DNA from: Clostridiales bacterium GWF2_38_85
Lineage (GTDB): Bacteria; Bacillota; Clostridia; Oscillospirales; CAG-382
DNA: 64,000 nucleotides
Reading direction: 5' to 3'
NCBI GenBank assembly: GCA_001797275.1
Contig: MGOY01000024.1
Coordinates: forward strand, 33,389 to 97,388
The translations under genes were made by a program, and so were the position numbers. Positions 17,812 to 27,529 of this stretch are shown here, piece after piece. Under the pieces are notes generated by a model. The model saw only the letters and a list, made by a program, of their open reading frames with translations, ran no database searches and was not told the DNA's origin. The stretch's first letter is position 1; every line of letters begins with the position of its first letter.

Positions 17812-18678
17812 GTGAAAACAATTGACAAAGATGTTCTCGCCGGATATAACGCCGGAATCGAGAAGAACAGGCTTCGCGAAGGACTCGGGCTAATTGAACT
17901 TGAAAGAACCAAGGAGATCCTTCGGCAACAATTGCCCAATCCGACAAAGTCGGATTTTGACCCTGCGGTCGTATATGACATTGGTGGCGGCTATGGCGAA
18001 TATTCGTATTATCTGACCTCTCTCGGTTATGAGGTACATTTGTATGATATATCGGAAAAGAATATTGAGATGTCCCATGATCTCGGTGTGGAATACGGAC
18101 TTACCCTGAAAACGGCAGAGGTCGCCGATGCCCGAAGTATCAATCGACCGGATAACAGTGCAGATGCAATACTTCTGTTCGGACCGCTTTACCACATTGT
18201 TGACGATTCAGAAAGGCAGTTGTGTCTGAAGGAATGCTACCGATTACTTAAACCGAACGGGCTATTGTTTACAGCGGCAATTACAAGATATGCGACAACG
18301 CTGTGGGCCTTGACTGTCTATGATAAGAATCCTCTTTTGGATGAAGCAGCCTTTTATGACATGTTAGAACGGGAAATCAAAACAGGAGATCATATTAAAA
18401 ATCCAGAGTCCCGATACCGAGGAATGGGACGTTCGTATTTTCATTTGCCCGATGAACTGAAAAACGAAATTGAAGCTGCAGGATTTTGTGATACGGACAT
18501 CAGAGGTGTTATTGGTCCCTGTTGGCTTATTCCGAATTTGGATGAAGCTTGGAAGCATGAGACGAAGCGGGAAAACATTATGCAAATTGTCCGGCTCTGT
18601 GAAGAAGAAGAAAGCATAATGGGTTTGTCAACACATATTTTGAGTATATCAAGAAAGGCGAATCATTGTGGGGTGTAA
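17812..18678 (+). CDS. Class I SAM-dependent methyltransferase
   Basis: 288 residues from a GTG at 17812 with GGAGG 8 nt before. YDIGGGYGEYSYYLTSLGY is motif I, VHLYDISEKNIEMS the SAM ribose-binding strand, and ILLFGPLYHIVDDSER motif IV, typical of UbiE/BioC-type small-molecule methyltransferases. The leader ORF and terminator upstream suggest inducible expression, perhaps by an antibiotic. The overlap with the GNAT gene and the second methyltransferase suggest a three-gene operon. Confidence 0.8.
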   Translation: MKTIDKDVLAGYNAGIEKNRLREGLGLIELERTKEILRQQLPNPTKSDFDPAVVYDIGGGYGEYSYYLTSLGYEVHLYDISEKNIEMSHDLGVEYGLTLKTAEVADARSINRPDNSADAILLFGPLYHIVDDSERQLCLKECYRLLKPNGLLFTAAITRYATTLWALTVYDKNPLLDEAAFYDMLEREIKTGDHIKNPESRYRGMGRSYFHLPDELKNEIEAAGFCDTDIRGVIGPCWLIPNLDEAWKHETKRENIMQIVRLCEEEESIMGLSTHILSISRKANHCGV

Positions 18679-18682
18679 ACAA

Positions 18683-19159
18683 ATGATAATTGATGTGTCC
18701 AAAGATTTATTACCGAATTGTCTTGATGTTCTGAAATCAAGCTATGAAGATTCCGCAGTCGCTTTTGGAATGACAGAGGAAAACTGTCCTTACAGAGGAC
18801 GAACACGGCTCCCGTTGAAAGAATTAGAGAAAGAACGCAACAATGGATGCATTATGTATGCTTATCTGCTAAACGACAAAATGGTTGCCTTTTTATCCCT
18901 GTCTGTACGCGGTGAAGTATTATGCATAAATGATATTGCCGTTATGCCGGACTATCAAAATCAAGGAATAGGCAATAAACTTTTACATTTTTCAAAAAGT
19001 AAAGCAAAAGAATTGGGTTGTCAGAAAATTAGATTAGGCATGATAGACGATAACACAAAATTGAAAGCGTGGTACGAAAGCCACGGATTTAAAACAATCG
19101 ATTTGAAAAAGTATGATACCGTATTTTACACAGTCGGAACGATGGAGTTAAGTTTATAA
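18683..19159 (+). CDS. GNAT N-acetyltransferase
   Basis: About 158 residues; a GTG at 18668 in the same frame would overlap the methyltransferase stop and is an alternative. Motif A is CINDIAVMPDYQNQGIGNKL, with QNQGIG the acetyl-CoA loop. The last conserved piece is WYESHGFKTIDL. No substrate can be inferred. It sits between two methyltransferase genes and is probably co-transcribed with both. Confidence 0.75.
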   Translation: MIIDVSKDLLPNCLDVLKSSYEDSAVAFGMTEENCPYRGRTRLPLKELEKERNNGCIMYAYLLNDKMVAFLSLSVRGEVLCINDIAVMPDYQNQGIGNKLLHFSKSKAKELGCQKIRLGMIDDNTKLKAWYESHGFKTIDLKKYDTVFYTVGTMELSL

Positions 19160-19185
19160 AGTATACGAACGAGGTGCAAAATCTA

Positions 19186-19980
19186 ATGTCAACCAATCAA
19201 GATAAAATATATGAAAGATACAGCGTTCAAAAAGAGGATGGACGGGAAACGTATTCACGGCACAACAGCCTTGAATATTACTACACAAAAAAGCATTTGG
19301 ATGAATTCATCATAAAAAGCGACAAAGTGTTGGAGCTTGGCTGTGCCACGGGGCATTACGGCTTTTATTACGCAGATAAGTGTAAGGAGTATTTGGGGAT
19401 TGACCTTTACCCGCCGCATATCGAATTGTTCAGTCAGCGAATACTTGATAAGAAGATTGATAACATATCCTGCCAAGTAGGTGATGCCACAAATCTCGTG
19501 AATATTGCAAGCGATAGCTTTGATGTTGTGCTCTGTCTCGGTCCGATGTATCATTTGCCACCGGAGGAACGAGAGCTTGTTTTTGCAGAATGTCGCAGGG
19601 TTTTAATATCCGGAGGAATTGTTGCTTTTGCATATATAAATAAAATCGGAGTGTATGCCGGAGCATGTGTATATGACGATTGGCGGCATATCTACCCAAA
19701 CGCCAAGACAAATGAATATGTTCTGGAAAAATGCACTGACGACGAACGCCCGGACCTCTTTCACTTCACCATGCCGGAAGAAATGGAAGAAGTTGCGACA
19801 AAGTATGGCTTAAAAAAAATCAAAAACTGCGGAACAAATTTTATGTTCACAATGAAAATTGTCAACGATATGACAGATGAAAGATATGAACTGATGAAAC
19901 CGCTTTATGATCAAATGTGTGCCTATGAAAGCTGTACAGGTATGGCAGATCACGCTTTGCTGATATGCAAAAAGCAATAG
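19186..19980 (+). CDS. Class I SAM-dependent methyltransferase
   Basis: About 264 residues from the ATG at 19186 with GAGGTG upstream. Motifs are VLELGCATGHYGFYYADKC (motif I), YLGIDLYPPHIELF, and VVLCLGPMYHLPPEERE, the GPMYHL variant shared with the 17812 gene (GPLYHIVDDSE). The C-terminal part (FHFTMPEEMEEVATKYGLKK) is typical of this branch. It is the last gene of the plus-strand operon. The substrate is unknown. Confidence 0.8.
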   Translation: MSTNQDKIYERYSVQKEDGRETYSRHNSLEYYYTKKHLDEFIIKSDKVLELGCATGHYGFYYADKCKEYLGIDLYPPHIELFSQRILDKKIDNISCQVGDATNLVNIASDSFDVVLCLGPMYHLPPEERELVFAECRRVLISGGIVAFAYINKIGVYAGACVYDDWRHIYPNAKTNEYVLEKCTDDERPDLFHFTMPEEMEEVATKYGLKKIKNCGTNFMFTMKIVNDMTDERYELMKPLYDQMCAYESCTGMADHALLICKKQ

Positions 19981-20027
19981 TCGTATATTCCAACATACTG
20001 TGGTGAATATAATATTACAAAGGCATT

Positions 20028-20320
20028 GACGAGAAAGAGTAAGCAACCGTAGCTTTTACAGAGAATCCCATCACAATGTGCTGAGAATGGGTAAAGCGAA
20101 ATTTGCTGAACATGGTCTCCGAGCCGCGCACCGAACAATGTAGCAGGCTGCTGCAGTTAGGCTGCGACGGGATCGCCCGTAACAGCGATAGGGTTTCGAT
20201 GAAATATTTCTCGACGATAATTTCGTCAGAAATTTCGTCTGTGAATCCGATAAGGCTTGTTCCGTGAGGAACAGGCGAATTAGGGTGGTAACACGTGAGC
20301 AACGCTCTCGTCCCTTAGTA
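20028..20320 (+). ncRNA. T-box leader, apparently orphaned
   Basis: GACGAGAAAGAGTAAG at the 5' end fits the stem I entry and the AGTA of the S-turn. GCTGAACATGGTCTCCGAGCCGC fits the 3' side of the specifier loop. TTAGGGTGGTAACACG at 20280-20295 is the T-box sequence, with the closing CTCTCGTCCCTTAG of the antiterminator. The specifier could be CAT (His) or ATG (Met); I cannot decide. No terminator U-run and no synthetase gene follow: the sequence runs directly into a convergent gene tail. A TATAAT lies at about 20009. Confidence 0.8.
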
Positions 20321-20337
20321 AATAACGGCATGCTATT

Positions 20338-21082
20338 CATGCCGCCTTACTTGGGGATGATTCAATTTTTTCCTTAAATATCTTCGCGGTTTCCCTTATA
20401 TACTGACATGCTTTTTCCCCGCTCACGCGGTCTCCGGTTTTATCACCGACAATTAATATTCCGTGACATGTCTCATACCATTCTTCCGTAGTATAATACA
20501 TTTCCTTGTCATATCCTTCCGGAACGCCTTTATCTCCGGGCGACCAATAGGCACGTACATATAAGCCTTCGCCGTTATTATAATAACCGGTGATAAGGCA
20601 AGAAAAATTAAGACATGTAATTCCAAAGCCGATGATCGGGTGTCCGTCGTCAATAGAATCTTTGATTTTTTTATATAAAAATCTTTGTTATATTGACGCG
20701 GATTTATAGAGATATACGTCTCATATATATATTCGCTTTCATACCCCAACGCCGCGAATATCCGCTGCGGAATCTCAGCCAAAACACTGACCTCGTCGTA
20801 CGGTACACTCATTTCCCACGGAAAACAAAACGCCGTACCGGTTAAAACTTTCGCTTCCTCCGCGTCAATCGGGTCGTTCAGATAATCCATCAACAACATG
20901 ACAGAACCAAGGTAACACACTGCCGACGGGTTGCCGTATCCCATAAACGGAATACCATTCAATACATTTTCGGTTAGATTTTTAGATTGCGACTGTCCCT
21001 CTGTCATTCTTATTATCTCCGGCTTGTCCTTCGGAGAATAACTTTCGGGGACCTGTTCAATTTTCTTTGCGGGTTCGCTCAT
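20338..21082 (-). pseudogene. PESYSP-segment protein with C39/BtrH-like domain, frameshifted
   Basis: It begins MSEPAKKIEQVPESYSPKDK and continues as MGYGNPSAVCYLGSVMLLMD, matching the second half of the 35171 protein almost residue by residue. At about 20666 an A-run has one A fewer than needed. After it the correct frame resumes as GHPIIGFGI, ITGYYNNGEGLYVRAYW and DKTGDRVSGEKACQYIRET, and stops at 20338. The C-terminal helical domain of the paralogue is absent. It is a pseudogene or a homopolymer error plus a real truncation. It belongs to the leftward AraC cluster. Confidence 0.75.
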
Positions 21083-21118
21083 CTTGATCCCCTTTAATAT
21101 TTATTATGTTTCTGTTCG

Positions 21119-22309
21119 TTAAATCTTTATAAAATTATTTTCTACCCAGGTATATAAATCAATAATATTAGTTACCGTTTCGTCGTCGAGCTGTTTAACT
21201 GTTAGCTGCTTTAATATATGGCATAAGTTAACCGGATTTCCTTTATAAACGGATGTTATATATTTAAACGACAATTTGGGATTCATCTGATTACAAAACC
21301 TACATGCCATACATTTGCCGGAATGTTTATATACAAAATCCTAAAGATGTTCCGGCATTTTATCAAAGTTCAAGTGCAAAACCTTAAATGCATCGGATTT
21401 GATAAAATTATAAGATATAGGCTCATAACCTACAGAACAATATGAAAAATTGAAATTTAACTGGAAGTTGTTTTCACCGTCCTCATACAATTTTGAAAAA
21501 TACAGCAAAGCTAATAAATGAAGATCAGATGTAACATTATAGCCACAACCGAATCTTTTTTTATAATCTTTTGTCAATGCTTTTAATTTATCGAAATTTT
21601 CCGTTTCCACCAACTCGTTTGCTATATCGGAAACATAGTCGTATTTTCTGTCATAAATTGCCCTTTTAAAAATTTGATTTTTTAAGCATTCGGACTTAGC
21701 ATAACTGGTGGAGTCAATTTTTTTACTTTGGTATTCATCTTTGTGATTTTTATAATACTTCGCTTCTTCGACCGCAATCAAAGACAATAATTTCCATCAT
21801 CGAGACAGTTCGGGATATTTATTTGAGCTTATTAAAAGCATATCATCTGTTACTTCTGTCTGTAATCCTATAATTGACAATGCTTTTATTAAGGAATTAA
21901 ACTTTATTGTACTATAGCCCAAGGGTTCTTTAGCCACAACAAGCTTTCCGCATTGTGCTTCGCCTATTTCTCCTAAAAGTAATAATTTATCGATCAAGTC
22001 TTCAAATTTTTTGACATTTTTACGCCTGAAATTTCTGACTTCAACATATGTTTTTTCATGGAACGGTTCGCGGTATTTTGCCGGTCTGTCCTCCGTTTCA
22101 TCGGCTTCGATGTTCATCCCGATAAAACCCGGATCATTATATATTAATATATACAGATCCAATAAAAAGTCATACATCTGCTTTTGAGAGAACTCGTCCG
22201 CAATATCGGATTTTATCGGCACAAATTTCGGTTGTGTGACAATATAGTGGTACATGATCCTTTGCGACACATTGTCAAAATCTTTTCTTAAACCTATTTG
22301 TGATAACAT
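21119..22309 (-). pseudogene. Cysteine-tail family protein interrupted by two stops
   Basis: A single frame of about 395 codons is broken by TGA (after YPELSR) and TAG (after MPEHL). Joined, it has the layout of the 38162 protein: an N-terminal helical part with DFLLDLYILIYNDPGFIG, a middle GEIGEAQCGKL...SLIKALSIIGL, and a Cys-rich end (HSGKCMACRFCNQMN, GNPVNLC). The segments after each stop start with no ribosome site. It is probably inactivated. Position: between two C39-like genes in the leftward cluster. Confidence 0.65.
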
Positions 22310-22334
22310 GATTATTCCTCTTATTAAATATTTA

Positions 22335-23534
22335 TTATATCTCGAAAACGTTTAAGATCTCATCGCAGACGCTGCCCATCTTTCGCAGAATCTCTGCGAT
22401 TTGCGCTCGAAACTCATGGGTGCGGAACTTGCCCATCGGTGGGAAGAAATCTCCATGTAAATTCCAAATTTCCTGCCTGTAATCCTGCATCTTTTTGTAG
22501 AGAGGCAACAATCTTACCGCCATGGTCAAATCAGGATACTGTTCAACCACACCTTTGAAAAAGTCATATGCTGAGCTTGTGCAAACGCAGCAATAAGGCG
22601 CGCAGTGTAAATTCCAACAGATGCCGCCAAGCTCGTCATCTGTTTTATTTTCAAAATACAAATCCGTAACAAGTGTATCAGCCCAAATTTCGAAAGCCTT
22701 TTTACCAAAAGCATACTTACCACCCAGATAGCTCTCTGAGGGTAATAACGTCAAAAAAGCTGGGATTGATTCAATCGTACTTTTATAAACTTGCTGCATA
22801 TCAAATTGTTTTAATTTTTCACCAACGAAAAATAAGCCGTTTGTAGTGTCAAGTCCCTTTGTGATTGTTGAATAACCATATTCATCCACAGAACCTTCCG
22901 GTAGACGTTCCGGACCGGGGTATAGATTGACATACAACACATCATTTTCATCGTAACCGCCAATCAAGCAACCTTCTGGTAGAGGATCATAATAGTTACC
23001 GCTACGTGTGGTTACGTTCCCCATACCCCAAGCCAGAACAGGAATGCCCTTATCAATTGACGCCTTAATAGCGTTCATTACCGCTCGAAAATCCTTTTTA
23101 ATCTGCGAGTTTGAAAGATAAATACAATCATATCCTATAGCGGTATACGCCTTTTTTACAAATTGCGGAACAAAAAAGTAGTTGGTAACACCGCTGTCGC
23201 ATTGTACATTGTTCGGATTGCCTTTTTCTGCAGCATACAGATAAGTAAAATTATCACCGGTGAAGTTCGCGTAAAAATGAAAATCGTCGATATCCGAACC
23301 GAGCTTCTTACCCACTGAACAAATAGCGGAACAAAGAAAATAATTTTCCCAGTTTCCTAAACGGCGGTAATCTTGAATTTTATTGGTTGTATGCGGCGGT
23401 TCACCACCTGAAAACGGGTCAGATATGGTATCGGATGAGAAAGCTGCATATTGTGCCATTGATAAAATTGATGGTTTAACTTTTGGAGAATAGCTTTCTG
23501 GGGTAGGGTTGATTTTTTTAGCGGGTTCGCTCAT
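22335..23534 (-). CDS. PESYSP-segment protein with C39/BtrH-like and helical domains
   Basis: 399 residues. Residues 1-28 are the shared segment (KKINPTPESYSPKVKPSIL). Residues 60-240 look like a papain-type C39/BtrH_N fold (WENYFLCSAICSVG at the nucleophile position, ASIDKGIPVLAWGMGN, then CLIGGYDENDVLYVNLYPG). The position before the GGYD strand, normally His, is Cys. Residues 250-399 are a helical domain shared with the 27530 and 35171 proteins (ESIPAFLTLLPS, AFEIWADTLV, LPLYKKMQDYRQEI). It may be a non-catalytic binding protein. The start has a GGAG site. Confidence 0.65.
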   Translation of the reverse strand: MSEPAKKINPTPESYSPKVKPSILSMAQYAAFSSDTISDPFSGGEPPHTTNKIQDYRRLGNWENYFLCSAICSVGKKLGSDIDDFHFYANFTGDNFTYLYAAEKGNPNNVQCDSGVTNYFFVPQFVKKAYTAIGYDCIYLSNSQIKKDFRAVMNAIKASIDKGIPVLAWGMGNVTTRSGNYYDPLPEGCLIGGYDENDVLYVNLYPGPERLPEGSVDEYGYSTITKGLDTTNGLFFVGEKLKQFDMQQVYKSTIESIPAFLTLLPSESYLGGKYAFGKKAFEIWADTLVTDLYFENKTDDELGGICWNLHCAPYCCVCTSSAYDFFKGVVEQYPDLTMAVRLLPLYKKMQDYRQEIWNLHGDFFPPMGKFRTHEFRAQIAEILRKMGSVCDEILNVFEI

Positions 23535-23538
23535 GATT

Positions 23539-24162
23539 TTATTCTCCTTTTAGCATTTTGACAGGAAGCCAAACTTCGAATCTGAATCGGTTGTTTTTAA
23601 AATCATAGTTATAACTCTCAATGAACATAAGTTTACTGGGAGGACCATTGTATTTTACATATCCGTCTGGAAGCTGTAATTCATTTCCGTGTGCGTATCC
23701 GACAATGCGTCCGACTTGTTGCTCAGCTTCATCAATTGATTTCATCCATTCGTTTGTAACTACTATATAATCTGTTGCGGGGAATTCTGCCACAAACATA
23801 TCTTCCGGTATATCTGTAACTCCAGAGACAACTCCACCGATCAGATAATTATAATATCCCGGTTCGGATTGGCAAAACACGCCAAGAAGCGGTTGTTCCG
23901 TTAAAAAAGGCTTGATTTTATCGTGTCCGCCCGATTTAAAAAATTGGTTCCAGCATACACCCCAATCACCAACAGTTCCGTTAAGCGTTTTATTTTCTAT
24001 ACCGAGAACTTGGTAAGGTTCACGATGTGCCTGGTATATCTCAATAGCCGGAATTTGTGGGGTTGATTCCATTATTTTTTGTACCAAATTCAATATCGCT
24101 GGTTTTTCCTTTGGAAAGTAGCTTTCAGTGTTTTGCTCTATTTTCTTAGCGGGTTCGTTCAT
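23539..24162 (-). CDS. PESYSP-segment protein with GyrI-like domain
   Basis: 207 residues from the ATG at 24162, which shares one base with the upstream stop (TAATG). Residues 1-25 are the shared segment in a diverged form (KKIEQNTESYFPKEKPAIL). The rest is a GyrI-like/AraC effector-binding domain: HREPYQVLGIENKT, LTEQPLLGVFC, YYNYLIGGVVSG, MFVAEFPATDYIVV, EAEQQVGRIVGYAHG. Such domains bind small hydrophobic or cationic ligands. It closely resembles the 32151 protein of the rightward cluster. Confidence 0.75.
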   Translation of the reverse strand: MNEPAKKIEQNTESYFPKEKPAILNLVQKIMESTPQIPAIEIYQAHREPYQVLGIENKTLNGTVGDWGVCWNQFFKSGGHDKIKPFLTEQPLLGVFCQSEPGYYNYLIGGVVSGVTDIPEDMFVAEFPATDYIVVTNEWMKSIDEAEQQVGRIVGYAHGNELQLPDGYVKYNGPPSKLMFIESYNYDFKNNRFRFEVWLPVKMLKGE

Positions 24163-25286
24163 TAAAATTCCTCCCAATTCTCAAGTATTTCTTTTACTAT
24201 CTCCTGCGCTTTGTATTCAAATTCTTTACACTTGCGTAGTGCATTTATAAATTTTTCGCGTGTCTCTTCGGTCATTGTGCTCTGATCGAAATTATGACAT
24301 AACTTTTCATATGGAATGACACTTTGCAATGTATCGAACATATCTTTGTATATCGCTGAAACAGCCAACAGTTTTATTTTGTTTTCACCCATGAGTAATC
24401 CAGCACTTGCGTTCAGGTATATATATGCTGCTCGTCGAGCATCGATCAAATTGAAGATAATATTGTTAATAACGCCGTTACCATCACCCCTAAAATCAGA
24501 ATTATATTCGTTATTTTTAAATCCTGTAATCATCTGCTCATAAGCACCATAACCGAACTTGTCATGGGGTACGAACATTTTACGGCATGTTTCAAGTGAG
24601 ATTTTTAACGCATCCAACGCGTGCGTTGGCTTACAGGGTTTATCAAAAAATATATTCCATTCGGCATTGTTCGGGTATCTATCGAGAAGAACATAATGGT
24701 TTTCAGTAAAAAACATTTCATTATTTTCTGATGCAATACAGTCAAAATATGTCCGACCGAAGTATTTCATACCTTCTGCCGTTGCTTCATATCCCAATAA
24801 AATGCTCCATTCCGGGAGTAATTTGCCCCCTAAAATTAAGACCGGTATGCCTGCGTTGATAGATTTTACGACTTGTTTTTCGCTGGCATCTTTATTGTCA
24901 ATCGAATATGAATCGATTCCATAAAAACGGTTCGCGTTCCCGCGTGTACCCAACCCCAGGTGAGCGTCTATGATATCTAATATACTGGAGCCGGGATCCC
25001 ATCCATATATCATGCTTGCGCGGTAACAAGAACCGGACAGTCCTATAACCTGTTCGTATGTCGTTTTAACACCCAATGTGTGCAGCAGTAAAGTCATGCA
25101 GTCGCTATAAGTACAATTACGCCACGAAATATTCTCTCCGAGGGGAGTAACACCGTCAATGTAAGTGATGTTTCCATCAATAACAACTTTACTCGTTCTC
25201 TGCTCGAGCAAGTTTATGATCTCCGGCTTATCTTTCGGTGAATAGCTTTCAGGATTTTGATTCGGTTTTCTTGCAGGTTCGCTCAT
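24162..25286 (-). CDS. PESYSP-segment protein with BtrH-like domain
   Basis: 374 residues. Residues 1-25 carry the shared segment (RKPNQNPESYSPKDKPEII). Residues 50-200 resemble BtrH_N/C39 folds: WRNCTYSDCMTLLLHTLGV (Cys58 and Cys63), YEQVIGLSGSCYRASMIYG, GIPVLILGGK and WSILLGYEAT, where the usual His before the GYE strand is Trp or Glu. The C-terminal 150 residues are helical. The protein is almost the same as the 34067 product by eye, so the two genes are recent duplicates. Role unknown; probably ligand binding. Confidence 0.7.
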   Translation of the reverse strand: MSEPARKPNQNPESYSPKDKPEIINLLEQRTSKVVIDGNITYIDGVTPLGENISWRNCTYSDCMTLLLHTLGVKTTYEQVIGLSGSCYRASMIYGWDPGSSILDIIDAHLGLGTRGNANRFYGIDSYSIDNKDASEKQVVKSINAGIPVLILGGKLLPEWSILLGYEATAEGMKYFGRTYFDCIASENNEMFFTENHYVLLDRYPNNAEWNIFFDKPCKPTHALDALKISLETCRKMFVPHDKFGYGAYEQMITGFKNNEYNSDFRGDGNGVINNIIFNLIDARRAAYIYLNASAGLLMGENKIKLLAVSAIYKDMFDTLQSVIPYEKLCHNFDQSTMTEETREKFINALRKCKEFEYKAQEIVKEILENWEEF

Positions 25287-25302
25287 AATTTCACGCTCCT
25301 TT

Positions 25303-26610
25303 TTATAATGGTTGTATTTTAATACTATTTTTGGCGTTTGAGTTATCCGTTTTTGTCATTTTTATGCGTTTATATAATTTCATTATAATGTTATCGGCAT
25401 CATATTTACCGTTTAAAGTTTCATAAACCGCGAAAACCGGTTCATTCTCATGAGCGATACTATTGTTTGTCAGCCACAAATCGATCTTATCTCCACCGAC
25501 ATGAATATCACCAAAACAATCGTCCGACATAACTGCATATTGTCCCGTGGCAATGTGTAAAATTTCTAATTCGCTATCTTGAGTTAATTTAAATGTGTCA
25601 CTGCATTCCAAACCGCATTCATAGGTATTCTCATATGTGCATACATAAAAATGGTTTGTACTTCGAATAATTAACGGATAACGCTCTTGTAAAAACGCTA
25701 TCACTTTTTCCGAAGCTTTGTGTTCAGCATTCTCTCCGCCACGCGGATTATCCCATTTTTCTCTTGCAATTACAAAAGACATTTCGGATAACTGTTTAAC
25801 AGTGATGTGATGTGTTGATTTACGTTTTTGTACCGGAAGATATAGCTTCAACCTGTATGGCTTACCATTTTTAAACAGATATTCCTCAAAATATCCGACA
25901 TCGGATTGTTCAAACATACTCTTTGAAAGCCAAGTATTGTAGAGGTAATTCCAACCCTCGTTGATATCCTGCTCGTAATAATCCACAACACATGAGGCAA
26001 AAGAACAGCTGTACTGTTCTTGGCAAGAATGTAAAGCATTCTTGCGCTCACTTGATAGTTCTACATTTTCCGTCATGACTTCATAACAGAACTGATTTCC
26101 GATTTGCTTTCCGTTTCTACCGAAAATTCGCCCTTTACTTTCTTTTATCGAAGCAATAGCTTTATCTTCGATGCCAATCAAACAGGAATCGTAAAATTTT
26201 GTTGTTGTACATTCAGGTATAATTTCATTTCCAACCTTAACGGCAATACTGATTTCATCAACAGAAAAAGGGTAAAAGTAGAAATATGTATCACTTTGTC
26301 TGTATTCAAGCGGAGTCACGCCCACAATGCTTTTAAATTGCTTATGAAAAGCTTGCTGTGTCTGACAACCGCTTTCATCAGCAATAATAGAAAGAGAAAT
26401 TTCTGAACATTTAATTTTTTCACAAGCGTTCGAAATTCTACGCTTGCGGATATATTGCTTGATTGAATGTCCTGTATATGAATAAAAATCCCGATATAGC
26501 TGACTAAGCGAGATAAAGTGCCGCTTTGCAACACTACCGATGGCAATTTCCGACATAATATTTTGTTCAATATACTGAAGAACAGCGTTGATATAGCTTG
26601 ATTTATGCAT
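25303..26610 (-). CDS. AraC-family regulator with GyrI-like C-terminal region
   Basis: 435 residues. Residues 1-100 hold the two AraC helix-turn-helix motifs (FISLSQLYRDFYSYTGHSI, ADESGCQTQQAFHKQF, ending IVGVTPLEYRQ). Residues 120-420 are GyrI/effector-binding-like, with GRIFGRNGKQIGN and WNYLYNTWLSKSMFEQ. It is the parallel of the 30827 regulator and the likely controller of the leftward genes 25286-20338, 17 nt downstream. The AraC end TPLEYR recalls the TPESYS of the shared segment. Confidence 0.85.
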   Translation of the reverse strand: MHKSSYINAVLQYIEQNIMSEIAIGSVAKRHFISLSQLYRDFYSYTGHSIKQYIRKRRISNACEKIKCSEISLSIIADESGCQTQQAFHKQFKSIVGVTPLEYRQSDTYFYFYPFSVDEISIAVKVGNEIIPECTTTKFYDSCLIGIEDKAIASIKESKGRIFGRNGKQIGNQFCYEVMTENVELSSERKNALHSCQEQYSCSFASCVVDYYEQDINEGWNYLYNTWLSKSMFEQSDVGYFEEYLFKNGKPYRLKLYLPVQKRKSTHHITVKQLSEMSFVIAREKWDNPRGGENAEHKASEKVIAFLQERYPLIIRSTNHFYVCTYENTYECGLECSDTFKLTQDSELEILHIATGQYAVMSDDCFGDIHVGGDKIDLWLTNNSIAHENEPVFAVYETLNGKYDADNIIMKLYKRIKMTKTDNSNAKNSIKIQPL

Positions 26611-26677
26611 ATATAATAACCTTTTCGACGATTATCTGGCATATGTTGAGAATTGCGATAAATAACATATGCGAATT

Positions 26678-26872
26678 TTAAAAATTGTACTCATAATTAC
26701 TTCCCTTTTTACGGTTATAACGTTCTTCACCGCAATAAGGGATCACAGCACGGGTGACTTCATCTGCTGTCAAGCCTAAATTGTATTTACCCAGATCAAA
26801 ATCAGACATATGAGTATCTACAGTGCAATGGCGGCAATCGCAATCACCACAGGATGAAAAGCTTTTTTCAAC
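26678..26872 (-). pseudogene. Cysteine-rich C-terminal fragment
   Basis: A frame without start reads KSFSSCGDCDCRHCTVDTHM, then LGLTADEVTRAVIPYCGEER and stops at 26678. The CxxCxCxxC cluster may have bound metal. It lies upstream of the AraC regulator on the same strand and is probably debris of a lost gene. Confidence 0.4.
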
Positions 26873-27466
26873 TTACATTACAATTATATTATAATATAAA
26901 ATCGTTGCATCTTACCTTCTGAAATCGCTATACGTTTTCCAAATGTCAACCGCAACTGATGCAACTATAGCTAACATAGATGTTGTTATTACTATATCAT
27001 AATGTTTTCCAAAACTCAACAAAAAAACTTTATTAAAAATCGAGCTTTTTATCTTAAATGTTGTTTTAGATTACAAGTTTTTTGAGTCTGTGTTAACGAT
27101 ATTAAAAATGGAATTAATAACATTAAGCTTAAAGAATTTGATATTTATATATTATACAGTATTTTTTACCTAAACTTCCTTGTTCGTATGGCGTAAGAAG
27201 TACTTTTAATAACGATATAAATATGAGACAGATTTTAACTCAGGGAGTAGTGTAGAATGTCTCAAGACACCTATGAATCCGTCGGCGAATGTGTTTATTC
27301 GGGGATAAAGGAATAAGTGGAACAAAATGCCTGTAGAATTAGATGAGCGACCTGGGTATTTTGATTTATTTGCATAAATGCTAATAAATATATCGTTCTC
27401 GATTATGCTTGTCGGTCACGATGATCTGTTATCTCGGATTTTAGATATAAAAGCTATAATTAATAC
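26873..27466. other. Intergenic region between divergent regulators
   Basis: About 600 bp of AT-rich sequence separate the leftward AraC unit from the rightward MerR unit. An ATG at 27257 opens only 19 codons (MSQDTYESVGECVYSGIKE) after GGGAGTAG, which I cannot support as a gene. GTTTTCCAAA occurs twice about 75 bp apart. No other structure was seen. Confidence 0.5.
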
Positions 27467-27497
27467 TTGACATTGACGCACAGTCAAGTGGTATAAT
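27467..27497 (+). promoter_or_regulatory. MerR-type promoter (19-bp spacer) of the 27530 gene
   Basis: TTGACA and TATAAT are separated by 19 bp, the long spacer that MerR-family activators untwist. The spacer carries the dyad TTGAC-GCACA-GTCAA. The gene behind it encodes a MerR-family protein, so autoregulation is likely. Confidence 0.75.
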
Positions 27498-27529
27498 GGT
27501 TCTATCATATATGGATTGCAGGTATATTT

